From assembly GCA_051881315.1 (NCBI GenBank), contig JBJEPQ010000071.1:5000-68999 (forward strand): a DNA stretch of 64,000 bases, written 5' to 3'. The notes below the pieces were generated by a model. It ran no database searches, was not told where the DNA came from, and worked only from the letters and a program-made list of their open reading frames with translations. The translations under genes were made by a program, and so were the position numbers. The stretch is from CAG-488 sp051881315. GTDB taxonomy: Bacteria; Bacillota; Clostridia; Oscillospirales; Acutalibacteraceae. This document shows, one piece after another, positions 27,552 through 36,184 of this stretch; within the stretch, counting starts at the first letter, position 1, and every line of letters begins with the position of its first letter.

Positions 27552-28895
27552 TCAGAATATACCCTGCTGCATCATTGCGTCGGCAACCTTGAGGAAGCCT
27601 GCAATATTTGCGCCTGCAACAAGATTATAGCCGTAGCCGTATTCCTCGGCCGCCTTAACGGAATTGGAATAGATATTTTTCATTATATCTCTGAGTTTTT
27701 CATCAACTTCTTCGGCAGTCCAGTTGTAACGCATGGAGTCCTGGCTCATCTCAAGAGCGGAAACCGCAACACCGCCTGCGTTTACCGCCTTTGACGGGGC
27801 GACAACCGCATTCTCCTGAAGATATTCAAGAGCGTCGTTGGTGGTCGGCATATTGGAAACCTCGATATAATACTTTACACCGTTGTTTACAATCTTCATC
27901 GCTTCTTCAAGATCGACTTCATTCTGTGTCGCACATGGCATCACGATGTCTGCCTTAACTCCCCACGGCTTTTCACCCTGATGATATTCTGCCCCGAATT
28001 TGTCGGCATAGTCCTTGACCTTGCCGCTTCCGTGCGCTCTCATTTCGAGCATATATTCAATTTTCTCATCGGTGGAAATTCCGTCCTTGTCATATACATA
28101 TCCGTCAGGTCCGGAGATCGTAACCACCTTTGCGCCGAGCTGAGCCGCCTTCTTGGCAACGCCCCAGGCAACGTTGCCGAAGCCTGAAATTGCGATGGTC
28201 TTGCCGTTCATATCCTCGCTGAAATGCTTGAGAACCTCCTCGGCATAGTAAACCGCACCGTAGCCGGTAGCTTCGGGACGGATATCCGAGCCGCCGTAGC
28301 TTCTGCCCTTACCGGTGAGAACACCGTTCTCAAAAACGCCCTTGATATGTCTGTACTGACCGTAGAGATATCCGATCTCACGGCCGCCTACGCCGATGTC
28401 GCCGGCAGGAACGTCAATGTCGGGACCGATGAATCTGTAAAGATTGTTCATAAAAGCCTGACAGAAACGCATGATCTCTGCATCAGTTTTTCCGTTGGGA
28501 TCAAAATCCGAGCCGCCCTTTGCTCCGCCGATCGGAAGTCCGGTAAGGCTGTTTTTAAAGATCTGCTCGAATCCGAGGAATTTAACGATTCCCGAATAAA
28601 CGCTCGGATGAAAACGCAGACCGCCCTTGTACGGTCCGATAGCTCCGTTAAACTGACATCTGTAACCCTTGTTGACCTGAACCTTACCGTTGTCGTCAAC
28701 CCATGCGACACGGAAAGAGAACATACGCTCCGGCTCAACAAGTCTTTCAAGCAGACCGTTCTTTTCGTATTCCGGATGCTTTTCAACAACCGGTTCGATT
28801 GATTTAAAAACTTCCTCGACCGTCTGAACAAATTCGGGCTCGGAGGAATTGTTCTGTCTTACGCAGGACAGAACTCTTTCAATGTACTCACTCAA
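27552..28895 (-). CDS. gdhA: NADP-type glutamate dehydrogenase
   Basis: Reversible reductive amination of 2-oxoglutarate to glutamate, the ammonium assimilation route. Conserved segments: GYRCQFNGAIGPYKGGLRFH, LPIGGAKGGSDFDP (catalytic Lys), FMNNLYRFIGPDIDVPAGDIGVG (read in parts) and the Rossmann glycine motif ISGFGNVAWG. The frame stays open upstream to 29018, but that part crosses the promoter. A TTG at 28895, 7 bases after GGGAG, begins MSEYIERVLS and yields 447 residues, the usual hexameric GDH length; the ATG at 28913 has no binding site. A consensus promoter (28935-28963) lies upstream, divergent from the polymerase gene. Confidence 0.94.
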   Translation of the reverse strand: MSEYIERVLSCVRQNNSSEPEFVQTVEEVFKSIEPVVEKHPEYEKNGLLERLVEPERMFSFRVAWVDDNGKVQVNKGYRCQFNGAIGPYKGGLRFHPSVYSGIVKFLGFEQIFKNSLTGLPIGGAKGGSDFDPNGKTDAEIMRFCQAFMNNLYRFIGPDIDVPAGDIGVGGREIGYLYGQYRHIKGVFENGVLTGKGRSYGGSDIRPEATGYGAVYYAEEVLKHFSEDMNGKTIAISGFGNVAWGVAKKAAQLGAKVVTISGPDGYVYDKDGISTDEKIEYMLEMRAHGSGKVKDYADKFGAEYHQGEKPWGVKADIVMPCATQNEVDLEEAMKIVNNGVKYYIEVSNMPTTNDALEYLQENAVVAPSKAVNAGGVAVSALEMSQDSMRYNWTAEEVDEKLRDIMKNIYSNSVKAAEEYGYGYNLVAGANIAGFLKVADAMMQQGIF

Positions 28896-28934
28896 AGTGA
28901 TACTCCCTTTCATTAAATTTGAAAATGCACGGAT

Positions 28935-28963
28935 ATTATATATTTTTAAGCCGACAAAGTCAA
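28935..28963 (-). promoter_or_regulatory. sigma-A type promoter of gdhA
   Basis: TTGACT, 17-base spacer, TATAAT on the minus strand, about 40 bases upstream of the proposed TTG start. A further TTGACA lies slightly upstream (near 28973) but has no matching -10. Confidence 0.8.
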
Positions 28964-29075
28964 GTTTTGCCATGTCAAAATACACAAGTACGAAGCGTGC
29001 TTTTTGTGCATATTGCATTTATATGTTATAAAAATTACTCTTTTCGTCAAAGTACATTTTTCGGTACATTAAAAT

Positions 29076-29104
29076 TTGATTTAATCCGTGTTTCGATGTA
29101 TAAT
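29076..29104 (+). promoter_or_regulatory. sigma-A type promoter of the Y-family polymerase operon
   Basis: TTGATT, 17-base spacer, TATAAT on the plus strand, about 30 bases before the proposed TTG start. Just upstream are two direct GTACATT words (around 29052 and 29064) that could be an operator. I see no clear LexA box of the GAAC-N4-GTTC type. Confidence 0.75.
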
Positions 29105-29134
29105 ATTCTCATAATAATTTCAGGAGGTGGGTTT

Positions 29135-30631
29135 TTGGCTGACAAGGCATATATTGCAATAGACCTTAAATCATTCTATGCTTCTGTTGAGTGTGTTGAC
29201 AGAGGTCTTGATCCGCTTGACGCAAACCTCGTTGTAGCCGATCCCACCAGAACGGATAAAACGATCTGTCTTGCCGTTTCTCCGTCTTTGAAATCTTTCG
29301 GAATTCCCGGACGTCCGAGACTTTTCGAGGTAAATCAAAAGGTGCGTGAAATAAATGCTCAGCGGAAATATAAAGCTCCAAATCATAGCTTTACCCACGA
29401 GTCCTTCTTTCATTCCGAGCTTATCAAAGAGCCTGACGCAGAGCTTGGCTTTATCACCGCACCTCCGAGGATGGCTCACTATATGGAGGTCAGCACGCAG
29501 ATATACAATGTTTATTTAAAATACATCGCCCCCGAGGATATCCACGTTTATTCGATTGACGAGGTTTTCATTGACGTTACCAATTATCTGAAAACCTACG
29601 GTATGACTCCCCGTGAGCTTGCGATGAAAATGGTGCAGGACGTTCTTGAAACAACGGGAATTACGGCAACTGCGGGAATAGGAACAAATCTTTATCTTTG
29701 TAAGATAGCAATGGATATCTACGCCAAGCATACCGAGCCTGACGAAAACGGAGTGAGAATTGCCGAGCTTGATGAGATGAGCTACCGCAGAATCCTTTGG
29801 GGTCACCGTCCCCTGACGGATTTCTGGAGAATCGGCAGAGGATATTCAACAAAGCTTGAAGCGCACGGACTTTACACCATGGGCGACATCGCACGGTGCT
29901 CGGTCGGCAGGGAAACAGATTATTACAACGAGGAGCTTTTATACAAGCTTTTCGGCGTGAATGCCGAGCTTCTGATAGATCATGCCTGGGGTTGGGAGCC
30001 GACGGAGATTTCCGATATCAAAGCCTACCGCCCCGAAAACAGCAGTTTAAGCTCCGGTCAGGTGCTTCAGGAGCCGTATGAATTTGATAAAGCGAAGCTC
30101 GTTTACAAAGAAATGGCCGATCTTCTTTCGCTTGATCTTGTTGAAAAAAAGCTTGTTACCGACCAGATCGTCCTGACGGTCGGCTATGACACGGGAAACC
30201 TCAAAAAAGACTACAAGGGTGCAGTCGAAACCGACCGATACGGCCGAAAGATGCCGAAATATGCGCACGGAAGCGAAAATATCGGCAGGTTTACCGCTTC
30301 GACAAAGCTCATAACGCAGGCGGCTATGAGCCTGTTTGACCGCACCGTGGATAAAAACCTGCTTGTCAGAAGAATGTATATAGTCGCAAACCATGTTGTT
30401 ACCGAAGCGCAGGCGAAAAAAGAAAGCGAATATGAACAGCTTGATTTCTTTACCGACACCAAAAAAGCCGAGGACGAAGAAAGCAGTCTGAAAAAGGAAA
30501 AGGATATGCAAAACGCCATCGTAAAAATAAAACAAAAATACGGAAAAAACGCAATTATCAAGGGAATGAATCTTGAGGAGGGCGCAACCGCACTTGAAAG
30601 AAACCGTCAGATCGGAGGTCACAAGGCATGA
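29135..30631 (+). CDS. Y-family DNA polymerase (DinB/UmuC/UvrX type)
   Basis: Translesion DNA polymerase. The start MADKAYIAIDLKSFYASVE carries the catalytic Asp and steric residues of the fingers, and HVYSIDEVFIDVT (about residue 137) carries the second Asp-Glu pair. Then come the helix-hairpin-helix thumb region and a C-terminal little-finger domain. At 498 residues it is longer than DinB and resembles the Firmicute UmuC/UvrX/YqjW group. The TTG at 29135 is chosen: AGGAGG lies 8 bases upstream and the preceding in-frame residues cross the promoter. The following YolD-like gene overlaps by four bases, the pairing known from Bacillus UvrX-YolD and YqjW-YqjX. Confidence 0.9.
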   Translation: MADKAYIAIDLKSFYASVECVDRGLDPLDANLVVADPTRTDKTICLAVSPSLKSFGIPGRPRLFEVNQKVREINAQRKYKAPNHSFTHESFFHSELIKEPDAELGFITAPPRMAHYMEVSTQIYNVYLKYIAPEDIHVYSIDEVFIDVTNYLKTYGMTPRELAMKMVQDVLETTGITATAGIGTNLYLCKIAMDIYAKHTEPDENGVRIAELDEMSYRRILWGHRPLTDFWRIGRGYSTKLEAHGLYTMGDIARCSVGRETDYYNEELLYKLFGVNAELLIDHAWGWEPTEISDIKAYRPENSSLSSGQVLQEPYEFDKAKLVYKEMADLLSLDLVEKKLVTDQIVLTVGYDTGNLKKDYKGAVETDRYGRKMPKYAHGSENIGRFTASTKLITQAAMSLFDRTVDKNLLVRRMYIVANHVVTEAQAKKESEYEQLDFFTDTKKAEDEESSLKKEKDMQNAIVKIKQKYGKNAIIKGMNLEEGATALERNRQIGGHKA

Positions 30632-31038
30632 GCGGAAAGTATGACGATATAATCAATCTGCCGCACCACACCTCTACTAAGCATCCGAGAATGACAAGAA
30701 GTGCAAGGGCGGCTCAGTTTGCACCGTTTGCGGCTCTGACGGGACTTGACGATGAGATGGAGGAAACGGCAAGGCTTACGGACAAAAAAATAATACTCGA
30801 CGAGGAGCAAAAGCAGGTTATCAACCGTGAGCTTCTTTTTATAAAAAATAATCCGCAAAGAGATATACCCGTTATAATCACCTTTTTTAAAAGCGACGGC
30901 AGAAAAGAGGGCGGAGCATATATCGAAAAGGAAGTCAGAATCAAAAAGATTGATGAAATCAACAGAAAGCTGATCCTTTCGGATTATTCCGAGATTGAAA
31001 TCGACGATCTGTTTTCAGTAAAAAGAGCGGTTAAATAA
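30628..31038 (+). CDS. YolD-like protein
   Basis: 136 residues. Contains the YolD-like core: a Met/Ala-rich RAAQFAPFAALTGLDDEM segment (about residues 31-48) and a C-terminal beta region ending RKLILSDYSEIEIDDLFSV. YolD proteins are found next to, and are thought to control or accompany, Y-family polymerases of the UvrX class; the mechanism is not established. The ATG overlaps the polymerase stop (ATGA), and GGAGGT lies at a good distance. Confidence 0.88.
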   Translation: MSGKYDDIINLPHHTSTKHPRMTRSARAAQFAPFAALTGLDDEMEETARLTDKKIILDEEQKQVINRELLFIKNNPQRDIPVIITFFKSDGRKEGGAYIEKEVRIKKIDEINRKLILSDYSEIEIDDLFSVKRAVK

Positions 31039-31060
31039 TGAACAAATACGTTCTTTCTCC

Positions 31061-31088
31061 TTGACACTTGGAATAATTATGATATAAT
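31061..31088 (+). promoter_or_regulatory. consensus sigma-A promoter of the structured leader
   Basis: TTGACA, 16-base spacer, TATAAT: both hexamers are perfect. It fires into the structured leader at about 31095 ahead of the ion transporter gene. Confidence 0.85.
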
Positions 31089-31095
31089 TATTCAG

Positions 31096-31235
31096 CAACC
31101 TGATTTTGTCGGTTAAACCGACAGCAAGCGGTGGAGTCTGTCATAGCGTTTTTACGTTATTTGTTTCAGGTTGGACTGACCGTCGTACTATGGTCTTTTC
31201 AAGACAGAATCCGTGGGGATTCTGTCTTTATTTTT
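31096..31235 (+). ncRNA. structured 5' leader with intrinsic terminator (riboswitch candidate)
   Basis: Starts within about 10 bases of the predicted transcription start. P1 pairs CAACCTGA (31096-31103) with TCAGGTTG (31166-31173). Inside it are hairpin P2, TGTCGG-TTAAA-CCGACA (31107-31123), an unpaired purine-rich linker GCAAGCGGTGGAGTC, and hairpin P3, ATAGCG/CGTTAT (31143-31160). After about 27 bases comes a perfect 12-bp terminator stem, AAGACAGAATCC-GTGG-GGATTCTGTCTT (31201-31228), followed by TATTTTTA. This aptamer-like junction plus expression platform is the layout of a transcription-terminating riboswitch. The downstream transporter suggests an ion ligand. I cannot place the class; Na+ (DUF1646 motif) and Li+ (nhaA-I) RNAs are candidates by context only. 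Confidence 0.7.
31201..31235 (+). terminator. intrinsic terminator in the transporter leader
   Basis: Perfect 12-bp stem with a GTGG loop and a T-rich tail, 63 bases before the start codon. With no open frame between promoter and terminator, it must act as a regulated attenuator for the transporter. Confidence 0.9.
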
Positions 31236-31297
31236 AGGCAAACGTTAAACGGTTACCGGATAAATCCACCGAAAATTACATATTGAGGAGTGTCACT

Positions 31298-32671
31298 ATG
31301 AACCCAATCACAATCACAGCCCTGATCCTCTTCGCCGTCACCTATGTGCTTATGATGGCTTTCCAGAAGATCAGACCTTATGTTGCGATAGGCTCAGCCC
31401 TGATCTTCATCAGTCTGGGAATAATCGCTTCGGTTTCGCCCGATCTTTTCGGAAGCGGATTTTTCAATGTCGGTAATTCGACCTATTCATACGGATTTTT
31501 ACAGGCTTTGAAGGAAATCGACTGGAACGTAATTATGATGATCGCCGGCACAATGGGAACGGTATATCTGTTCATCGAGTCCAAGATGCCTCAGCTTATG
31601 TCGGATATTCTTATTTCCAAGATGCCGAATGTCAAATGGACGATATTTGCTCTGTCGCTTTTTGCAGGTATTGTTTCCGCATTTGTTGACAACGTTGCAA
31701 CCGTGCTTATGATTGCGCCCGTTGCACTTGCCCTGTGCAAGAAGCTCAACATCTCCCCTGTTCCGTCAATCATTTGTATCGCCGTTTCCTCCAATCTTCA
31801 AGGTGCGGCAACCCTCGTCGGTGACACGACCTCCATTCTTCTTGCCAAGGCTGCAAACCTTGACTTCTCCGATTTCTTCGTTGATGAGGGCCATCCCGGA
31901 ATGTTCTGGGTTGTTGAAGCCGGAGCACTTGTAAGCGCACTTATCATACTTATTATGTTCCGCAAGGATAACGGCAAGATCGAATTTAATTCACGCACAA
32001 AGGTTGAGGATAAGTTCCCTACTTTTCTGCTCCTCGGAACTATAATCTGCCTTATCGCCGTTTCGTTCATTCCATATAAGAGCGCTGCGGCTGAAGGTCA
32101 GTTCTACAAGCCCGACATCACAAACGGTGTTATCTGCATTGCGTTCTTCGTCATCGGACTTATCCGTGAGATCGTTTTCAAAAAGAATACCAAAATTCTC
32201 AAGGATTCTCTTATGGAGATCGACTATTACACTATCTCGCTTCTCATCGGTCTTTTCGTTGTTATCGGCGGAATAAAGAATGCAGGCGTAATTGATGTAA
32301 TCGGCAACGCAATCGCAAAGGTCGGCGCAGGCTCACAGTTCCTGATCTTTACAGTAATTGTCTGGATCTCGGTTCTCCTTTCGGCATTTATCGACAATAT
32401 TCCCTACACCGCAACGATGCTCACGATCGTTCCCGTTATCGCCGCAAATGTCGGTATGGAGCCGAAGCTGCTTTATTACGGTCTGCTCTGCGGAGCTACA
32501 CTCGGCGGAAACCTCACACCGATCGGTGCAAGCGCAAACATCACAGGTATAGGTATCCTCAAGAAAGAGGGCTACGAGGTCAAGGCTACAACCTTTATGA
32601 AATACGGCGTACCCTTTACCCTTGCCGCTGTTATCACAGGATATCTTCTCCTCTGGTTCATCTGGTCATAA
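31298..32671 (+). CDS. ArsB/NhaD/SLC13-type ion transporter
   Basis: Integral membrane protein of 457 residues with about 11-12 hydrophobic segments and an internal duplication marked by FVDNVATVLMIAPVALAL (about residue 129) and FIDNIPYTATMLTIVPVI (about 367). Each half also has a polar re-entrant motif: LQGAATLVGDTTSILL and LGGNLTPIGASANITG. This is the ion transporter superfamily fold shared by ArsB arsenite exporters, NhaD sodium/proton antiporters and CitT/SLC13 carboxylate carriers; substrate is undetermined. The ATG at 31298 is chosen because GAGGAG lies 7 bases upstream; an in-frame TTG at 31283 precedes that site. Expression is probably governed by the leader RNA. Confidence 0.88.
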   Translation: MNPITITALILFAVTYVLMMAFQKIRPYVAIGSALIFISLGIIASVSPDLFGSGFFNVGNSTYSYGFLQALKEIDWNVIMMIAGTMGTVYLFIESKMPQLMSDILISKMPNVKWTIFALSLFAGIVSAFVDNVATVLMIAPVALALCKKLNISPVPSIICIAVSSNLQGAATLVGDTTSILLAKAANLDFSDFFVDEGHPGMFWVVEAGALVSALIILIMFRKDNGKIEFNSRTKVEDKFPTFLLLGTIICLIAVSFIPYKSAAAEGQFYKPDITNGVICIAFFVIGLIREIVFKKNTKILKDSLMEIDYYTISLLIGLFVVIGGIKNAGVIDVIGNAIAKVGAGSQFLIFTVIVWISVLLSAFIDNIPYTATMLTIVPVIAANVGMEPKLLYYGLLCGATLGGNLTPIGASANITGIGILKKEGYEVKATTFMKYGVPFTLAAVITGYLLLWFIWS

Positions 32672-32689
32672 AAGTTGTTATATGAAAAC

Positions 32690-32724
32690 GGGCTGCCGCA
32701 CTAAGCGACAGCCCAAATTTTTTT
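32690..32724 (+). terminator. intrinsic terminator, solo copy of the CTGYCGCACTAAGCGA repeat
   Basis: GGGCTGCCGC-ACTAA-GCGACAGCCC folds into a 10-position stem with one mismatch, followed by AAATTTTTTTG on the plus strand. It ends the transporter transcript and, on the other strand, could also stop the convergent carrier-protein transcript. Its loop and stem sequence match the ends of the MITE-like elements at 36020 and 48419. Confidence 0.85.
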
Positions 32725-32732
32725 GCAATTAT

Positions 32733-32957
32733 TTATTTTACCGAGTTGATATAAGTCATAAGGTCTCCGACGGTTTTAAGACCGCCGAAGGACTTGCTGT
32801 CAACCGATATTCCGTATTCGTTTTCAAGATCAACCGCAACGTTTACCAAATCGAAAGAATTAAGTCCGATATCCGAACGGATCTTGGAGCTCTCCGTGAT
32901 CTCGTCGGGATCAATGTCAACGTAACTGCAAATTATATTTCTTATGGTTTCAAGCAT
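32733..32957 (-). CDS. free-standing acyl/peptidyl carrier protein
   Basis: 74-residue four-helix carrier protein. The phosphopantetheine attachment Ser is in SDIGLNSFDLVNVAVDLE (Ser about residue 35), with N-S-F instead of the fatty-acid ACP sequence D-S-L, so it is likely a dedicated carrier rather than the housekeeping AcpP. The ATG at 32957 follows GAGGGG by about 10 bases and begins MLETIRNIICSY. A longer frame from 32987 overlaps the upstream gene and lacks support. Last gene of the A-C-carrier unit, 16 bases after the condensation-like gene. Confidence 0.9.
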   Translation of the reverse strand: MLETIRNIICSYVDIDPDEITESSKIRSDIGLNSFDLVNVAVDLENEYGISVDSKSFGGLKTVGDLMTYINSVK

Positions 32958-32973
32958 ACTAATTAAACCCCTC

Positions 32974-34359
32974 TTATATTTTTTCAAGCAGCTCTTTAAC
33001 GGTAATTTCGGGATTGCTTATTCCGAGTTCAAGAGCTTTCACCATTCCGTCCTGCAAAGCGTCAATATCCTCTGTGCTGACAAACTTTGTCCTGTGGAGG
33101 AAGCTGGTTTTCAGACATCCGCTGTGAACATCCTTCATAGCGAAGGTGTAAAGCACCATTATATATCTTCCGAGACCGTAGCCGATGTACTCATAATCCC
33201 AGCCGTTCATTGACTTTTCATCAATCGGGAACCACGAGAACATCATCGTTGACGCTCCTGCGGCGGCGGAATAATTGAACAGCTCTCTTTGAAGATCACG
33301 GTACTCAAGATACGGATAATCCATATGGCGGTAAGCCCAGACCTGAGCCTCGGACATTTTTCCGAGTGCGTCAAAGAAAGTGTCGTCTTCCTCAAGGTGA
33401 ACTCTCCACGGAAGCGGAGCTGTAACTGTTCCGCCCGAACGCTTTTCGGTCAGCGTTCTGCGTCTTGTGCAAAGCGAGATAAAATATGTGTCAAGATGTC
33501 CGCCGTTGATCTTGGAAAGATGAAGCCTCATTGCAAGCTGAACAAGACATTCGCCGCTGACATTGTTGTCCTCCATAAACTTGAACACCTTTTTGCTCAG
33601 CTCAAGAGGAACAGTTTTTTTGGTGAGCTCAGCCTTGTCGTGAATAGGATCGAAAAGCGACGGAGCCATTATATCGGGATTCTTTTTCTTTTTCCTCTCG
33701 GCTTCAAGAAGCTTCGGTCCCTCAACTCCGAGATAAAGCGGCTCACCGTTCTTGGTTATATACTGAGTATAAGCTTCCTTTTCTTTTTCAAGGTTGCTCT
33801 TATCCTCAACATAAGCCAACTCTTTCTTAATTCTTTCCTCATAACTGCCGAGCGGCTTAGGCATAGGCTTGCCCTCGGTCAGATGATCGTAAATCGCAAA
33901 AAGATCGTTGAAAAACATAAACACGGCGGCATTATCCATAACAAGATGATGAATACAAATATAAATTCCGTATCTGCCGTCATGGGTTTTGAAGAACTTG
34001 AGCCTGAAAATTTCGCCCTTTAACATTCTGATAGGCTTTCTTGCGTCCTCGGTCAGAACCTTTTCCCTCTCCTCATCGGAGGAAAATTCAAGCACGGGAA
34101 CATTCCCGACCTTGTACGGATCACGGAAATACTGCATTATATTTCCGTTCTGCTTGAAAAAGCAAAGCCTCAGACAGTCGTTACGCTCGATCTCGATATT
34201 AAAAGCCTCGGTCATTTTGGCAAAGTCGATTTTCTTAGTTACAATAACAGAATCGGGAATCTGAGTAACCTGTTTATGAAAGAAGCTGTATTTGAGCATA
34301 AACTGAATCATTTCCTGCGGAGGAATGAGTTTATAAATCGGCTTGTTTACATTCTGCAT
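32974..34359 (-). CDS. free-standing NRPS condensation-domain-like protein
   Basis: 461 residues with the fold markers of condensation/CoA-dependent acyltransferases. The catalytic motif reads CIHHLVMDNAAVFMFFNDL (HHxxxD, His 137-138 and Asp 142), and it also has FSWFPIDEKS-type and RRTLTEKRSGGTV segments near the C-half bridge. NRPS C domains normally have HHxxxDG; here Asn replaces the Gly, which is tolerated in some starter or esterifying members. It would join an acyl or aminoacyl group held on a carrier protein to a nucleophile. Sandwiched between the AMP-binding enzyme and the carrier gene on the same strand, it is the presumed bond-forming enzyme of this cluster. Confidence 0.85.
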   Translation of the reverse strand: MQNVNKPIYKLIPPQEMIQFMLKYSFFHKQVTQIPDSVIVTKKIDFAKMTEAFNIEIERNDCLRLCFFKQNGNIMQYFRDPYKVGNVPVLEFSSDEEREKVLTEDARKPIRMLKGEIFRLKFFKTHDGRYGIYICIHHLVMDNAAVFMFFNDLFAIYDHLTEGKPMPKPLGSYEERIKKELAYVEDKSNLEKEKEAYTQYITKNGEPLYLGVEGPKLLEAERKKKKNPDIMAPSLFDPIHDKAELTKKTVPLELSKKVFKFMEDNNVSGECLVQLAMRLHLSKINGGHLDTYFISLCTRRRTLTEKRSGGTVTAPLPWRVHLEEDDTFFDALGKMSEAQVWAYRHMDYPYLEYRDLQRELFNYSAAAGASTMMFSWFPIDEKSMNGWDYEYIGYGLGRYIMVLYTFAMKDVHSGCLKTSFLHRTKFVSTEDIDALQDGMVKALELGISNPEITVKELLEKI

Positions 34360-34374
34360 TTTAAACGCCTCGCT

Positions 34375-35922
34375 TTATATTTTCGTTTCTCTTCTCTTGA
34401 TTTTTCCGCTTGCGGTTTTTTCAAGAGGCTCTGTCCTGACTCTGACCTCGGAGATAATGTGAGAGGCCTTAGCGGTCTTATTCATTCTGTCAACCGTTTG
34501 TTCAAGCTCCGACCGAATGTCTTCGATCTTCTCAAGCTCGGCGTATTCATAGTTCGGATAGATCTCGGCAATTATCCTGTCGTTTTCGGCAAAAACAAGA
34601 ACCTCGCTTACAAGCTCAACCTCGGCAAATTTTTTCTCAATCGCTTCGGGAGAAACATTTTCTCCGTTTGAAAGAATTATCAGATTCTTAACACGTCCTG
34701 TAATAAAGAGCTGATTGTCCTCGGTCAGCTCGCCGATATCTCCTGTTTTGAGCCAACCGTCCTCTATGAACATCTCCTTTGTCTCCTCAGGCATTTTATA
34801 ATAGCCCAGCATAACGGTCGGAGTATTGACCTGTATCTCGCCGTTCTGAATACGTGCTTCGCATAAGTCGATTATCCTGCCGACGGACTCTCTTGACACA
34901 GTATAGTCGGGAACAGAAATTCTGCATCCTGCCTCGGTCATACCGTAGCCCTGACGGAGGAATATTCCGAGCTTTTCATACTCATCAATAAGCTCGGGAT
35001 TGAGATAAGCTCCGCCTGAAATAAGCCATTGAATGTTTCTGCCGAAAACCTGTGTAACGGCCTCCTTGACCGGCATTTCGGGATTTCTGGCAAGGATTGC
35101 CTTCACTCTCTGCAAAAGCGTCTGAGCGATCATCGGCACAACACGGACTACCTTAGGCTCAAAAATGGTAAGATTTTTGATAATATCTTTAAGCGAACCG
35201 TTCAGACAGACCTGAACACCGTCCTTGAGATTTTTAATGTAGTCGCCTGAAAAACAAAAAATATGGTACATCGGCAGAACCGACAGTGCAACATCATTGG
35301 GAGTGAAGATATCGGTGATGTAATCCTGATACATTATGTTGCCGACAAGCGCAAGAGTTGAAAGGGCAACTCCCTTTTTAATTCCCGTTGTGCCCGAGGT
35401 GAAGATAATTACACAGCAGGCATTTTTGTCAACTTCAATATCCGACAAAGCGGCGTATTCCGAATCGTCCGAATACTCGTTATAAATCCTGTCAAACTCA
35501 TTGAGATCACCGAGATTAACGGCAAATTTTATAAACGGACACAGCTCTTTAAGACGTGCGGCGTTTTCTGAAAATTCCTGCTCATAAAGCACCATTTCTA
35601 TATCGGCACGTTTAAACAGCTCAGCCGCTTCTTCAACGGAAATGTCAGGAGCAAAAGGCACGGCAACATTACCGCTGATGAGAATACCCGAAAGGCAGGT
35701 TATGTATTCGTAATTTGACTTACCTATTATGGCAATGTGCATTCTCTTTTCTGAAAGACTTCTGATCCAGCGGCAAACGGCAAGGCTGTCACTGCGGACT
35801 TTTACAAAGCTTCTCTCCTCGATAACATCGTTTCTGATAAACTTTATAAAGGTCGAATCGCCGTATTTTTCAGCTCCGCTGTCAAGCAATTCACGAACTG
35901 AGGGTGCGTCAAAATCCTTCAT
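34375..35922 (-). CDS. AMP-binding acyl/aminoacyl-activating enzyme (adenylation)
   Basis: 515-residue ANL-superfamily enzyme that makes an acyl-adenylate and probably loads the carrier protein encoded two genes downstream. Motif A3 is IIFTSGTTGIKKG (residues 172-184), A5 is QGYGMTEAGCRIS, A7 is WLKTGDIGEL with the following FITGRVKNLIILSNGENVSP, and the catalytic Lys is in KTASGKIKRRE near the C-terminus. The overall look is closer to fatty acyl-ACP/CoA synthetases than to amino-acid-specific NRPS A domains, so a fatty or aryl acid substrate is a reasonable guess. AAAGGAG precedes the ATG. It has its own promoter (35957-35985). Confidence 0.88.
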   Translation of the reverse strand: MKDFDAPSVRELLDSGAEKYGDSTFIKFIRNDVIEERSFVKVRSDSLAVCRWIRSLSEKRMHIAIIGKSNYEYITCLSGILISGNVAVPFAPDISVEEAAELFKRADIEMVLYEQEFSENAARLKELCPFIKFAVNLGDLNEFDRIYNEYSDDSEYAALSDIEVDKNACCVIIFTSGTTGIKKGVALSTLALVGNIMYQDYITDIFTPNDVALSVLPMYHIFCFSGDYIKNLKDGVQVCLNGSLKDIIKNLTIFEPKVVRVVPMIAQTLLQRVKAILARNPEMPVKEAVTQVFGRNIQWLISGGAYLNPELIDEYEKLGIFLRQGYGMTEAGCRISVPDYTVSRESVGRIIDLCEARIQNGEIQVNTPTVMLGYYKMPEETKEMFIEDGWLKTGDIGELTEDNQLFITGRVKNLIILSNGENVSPEAIEKKFAEVELVSEVLVFAENDRIIAEIYPNYEYAELEKIEDIRSELEQTVDRMNKTAKASHIISEVRVRTEPLEKTASGKIKRRETKI

Positions 35923-35956
35923 AAATTGAGTCTCCTTTTAAGCCTATAATAATGTA

Positions 35957-35985
35957 ATAATATCATAACATCAAGGAATTGTCAA
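35957..35985 (-). promoter_or_regulatory. sigma-A type promoter of the adenylation-condensation-carrier unit
   Basis: Minus strand TTGACA, 17-base spacer, TATTAT, about 35 bases upstream of the adenylation gene and downstream of the repeat element at 36020-36180. Confidence 0.75.
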
Positions 35986-36019
35986 CAAAACATAAGTCAT
36001 AAATTGTTGCAATACAGGA

Positions 36020-36180
36020 AAATGGGCTGTCGCACTAAGCGAAGGACAAAGAAACACCTATATGTCCAATTCATTCTAAATAAGAATTGTCAAGGCTTGT
36101 ATCGGTTCAAGAATCCAATACAAGCCTTTAGTTTTTAATAATGTTTCTTTTGGTCTTCGCTTAGTGCGACAGTCCCATTT
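36020..36180. mobile_element. MITE-like element with long terminal inverted repeats
   Basis: 161-bp non-coding element. The left end (36020-36056) starts AAATGGGCTGTCGCACTAAG and continues GCGAAGGACAAAGAAACA. The right end is its inverted complement starting AAATGGGACTGTCGCACTAA, so the terminal inverted repeats are about 37 bp with few differences. The centre contains a second hairpin, AAGGCTTGTAT paired with ATACAAGCCTT. The reverse complement aligns well with the element at 48419-48633. It sits 4 bases after the stop of the SDR gene on the minus strand and separates the two units of the biosynthetic cluster. No target duplication is obvious. Confidence 0.75.
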
Positions 36181-36184
36181 GAAT

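Noticed and set aside
29041..29134. LexA box before the Y-family polymerase
   Set aside because: No GAAC-N4-GTTC type match; only GTACATT direct repeats are present, so SOS control is not claimed.
31096..31235. Assignment to yybP-ykoY (Mn), fluoride or ydaO riboswitch
   Set aside because: The conserved loop sequences of these classes that I know are not present; the class is left open.
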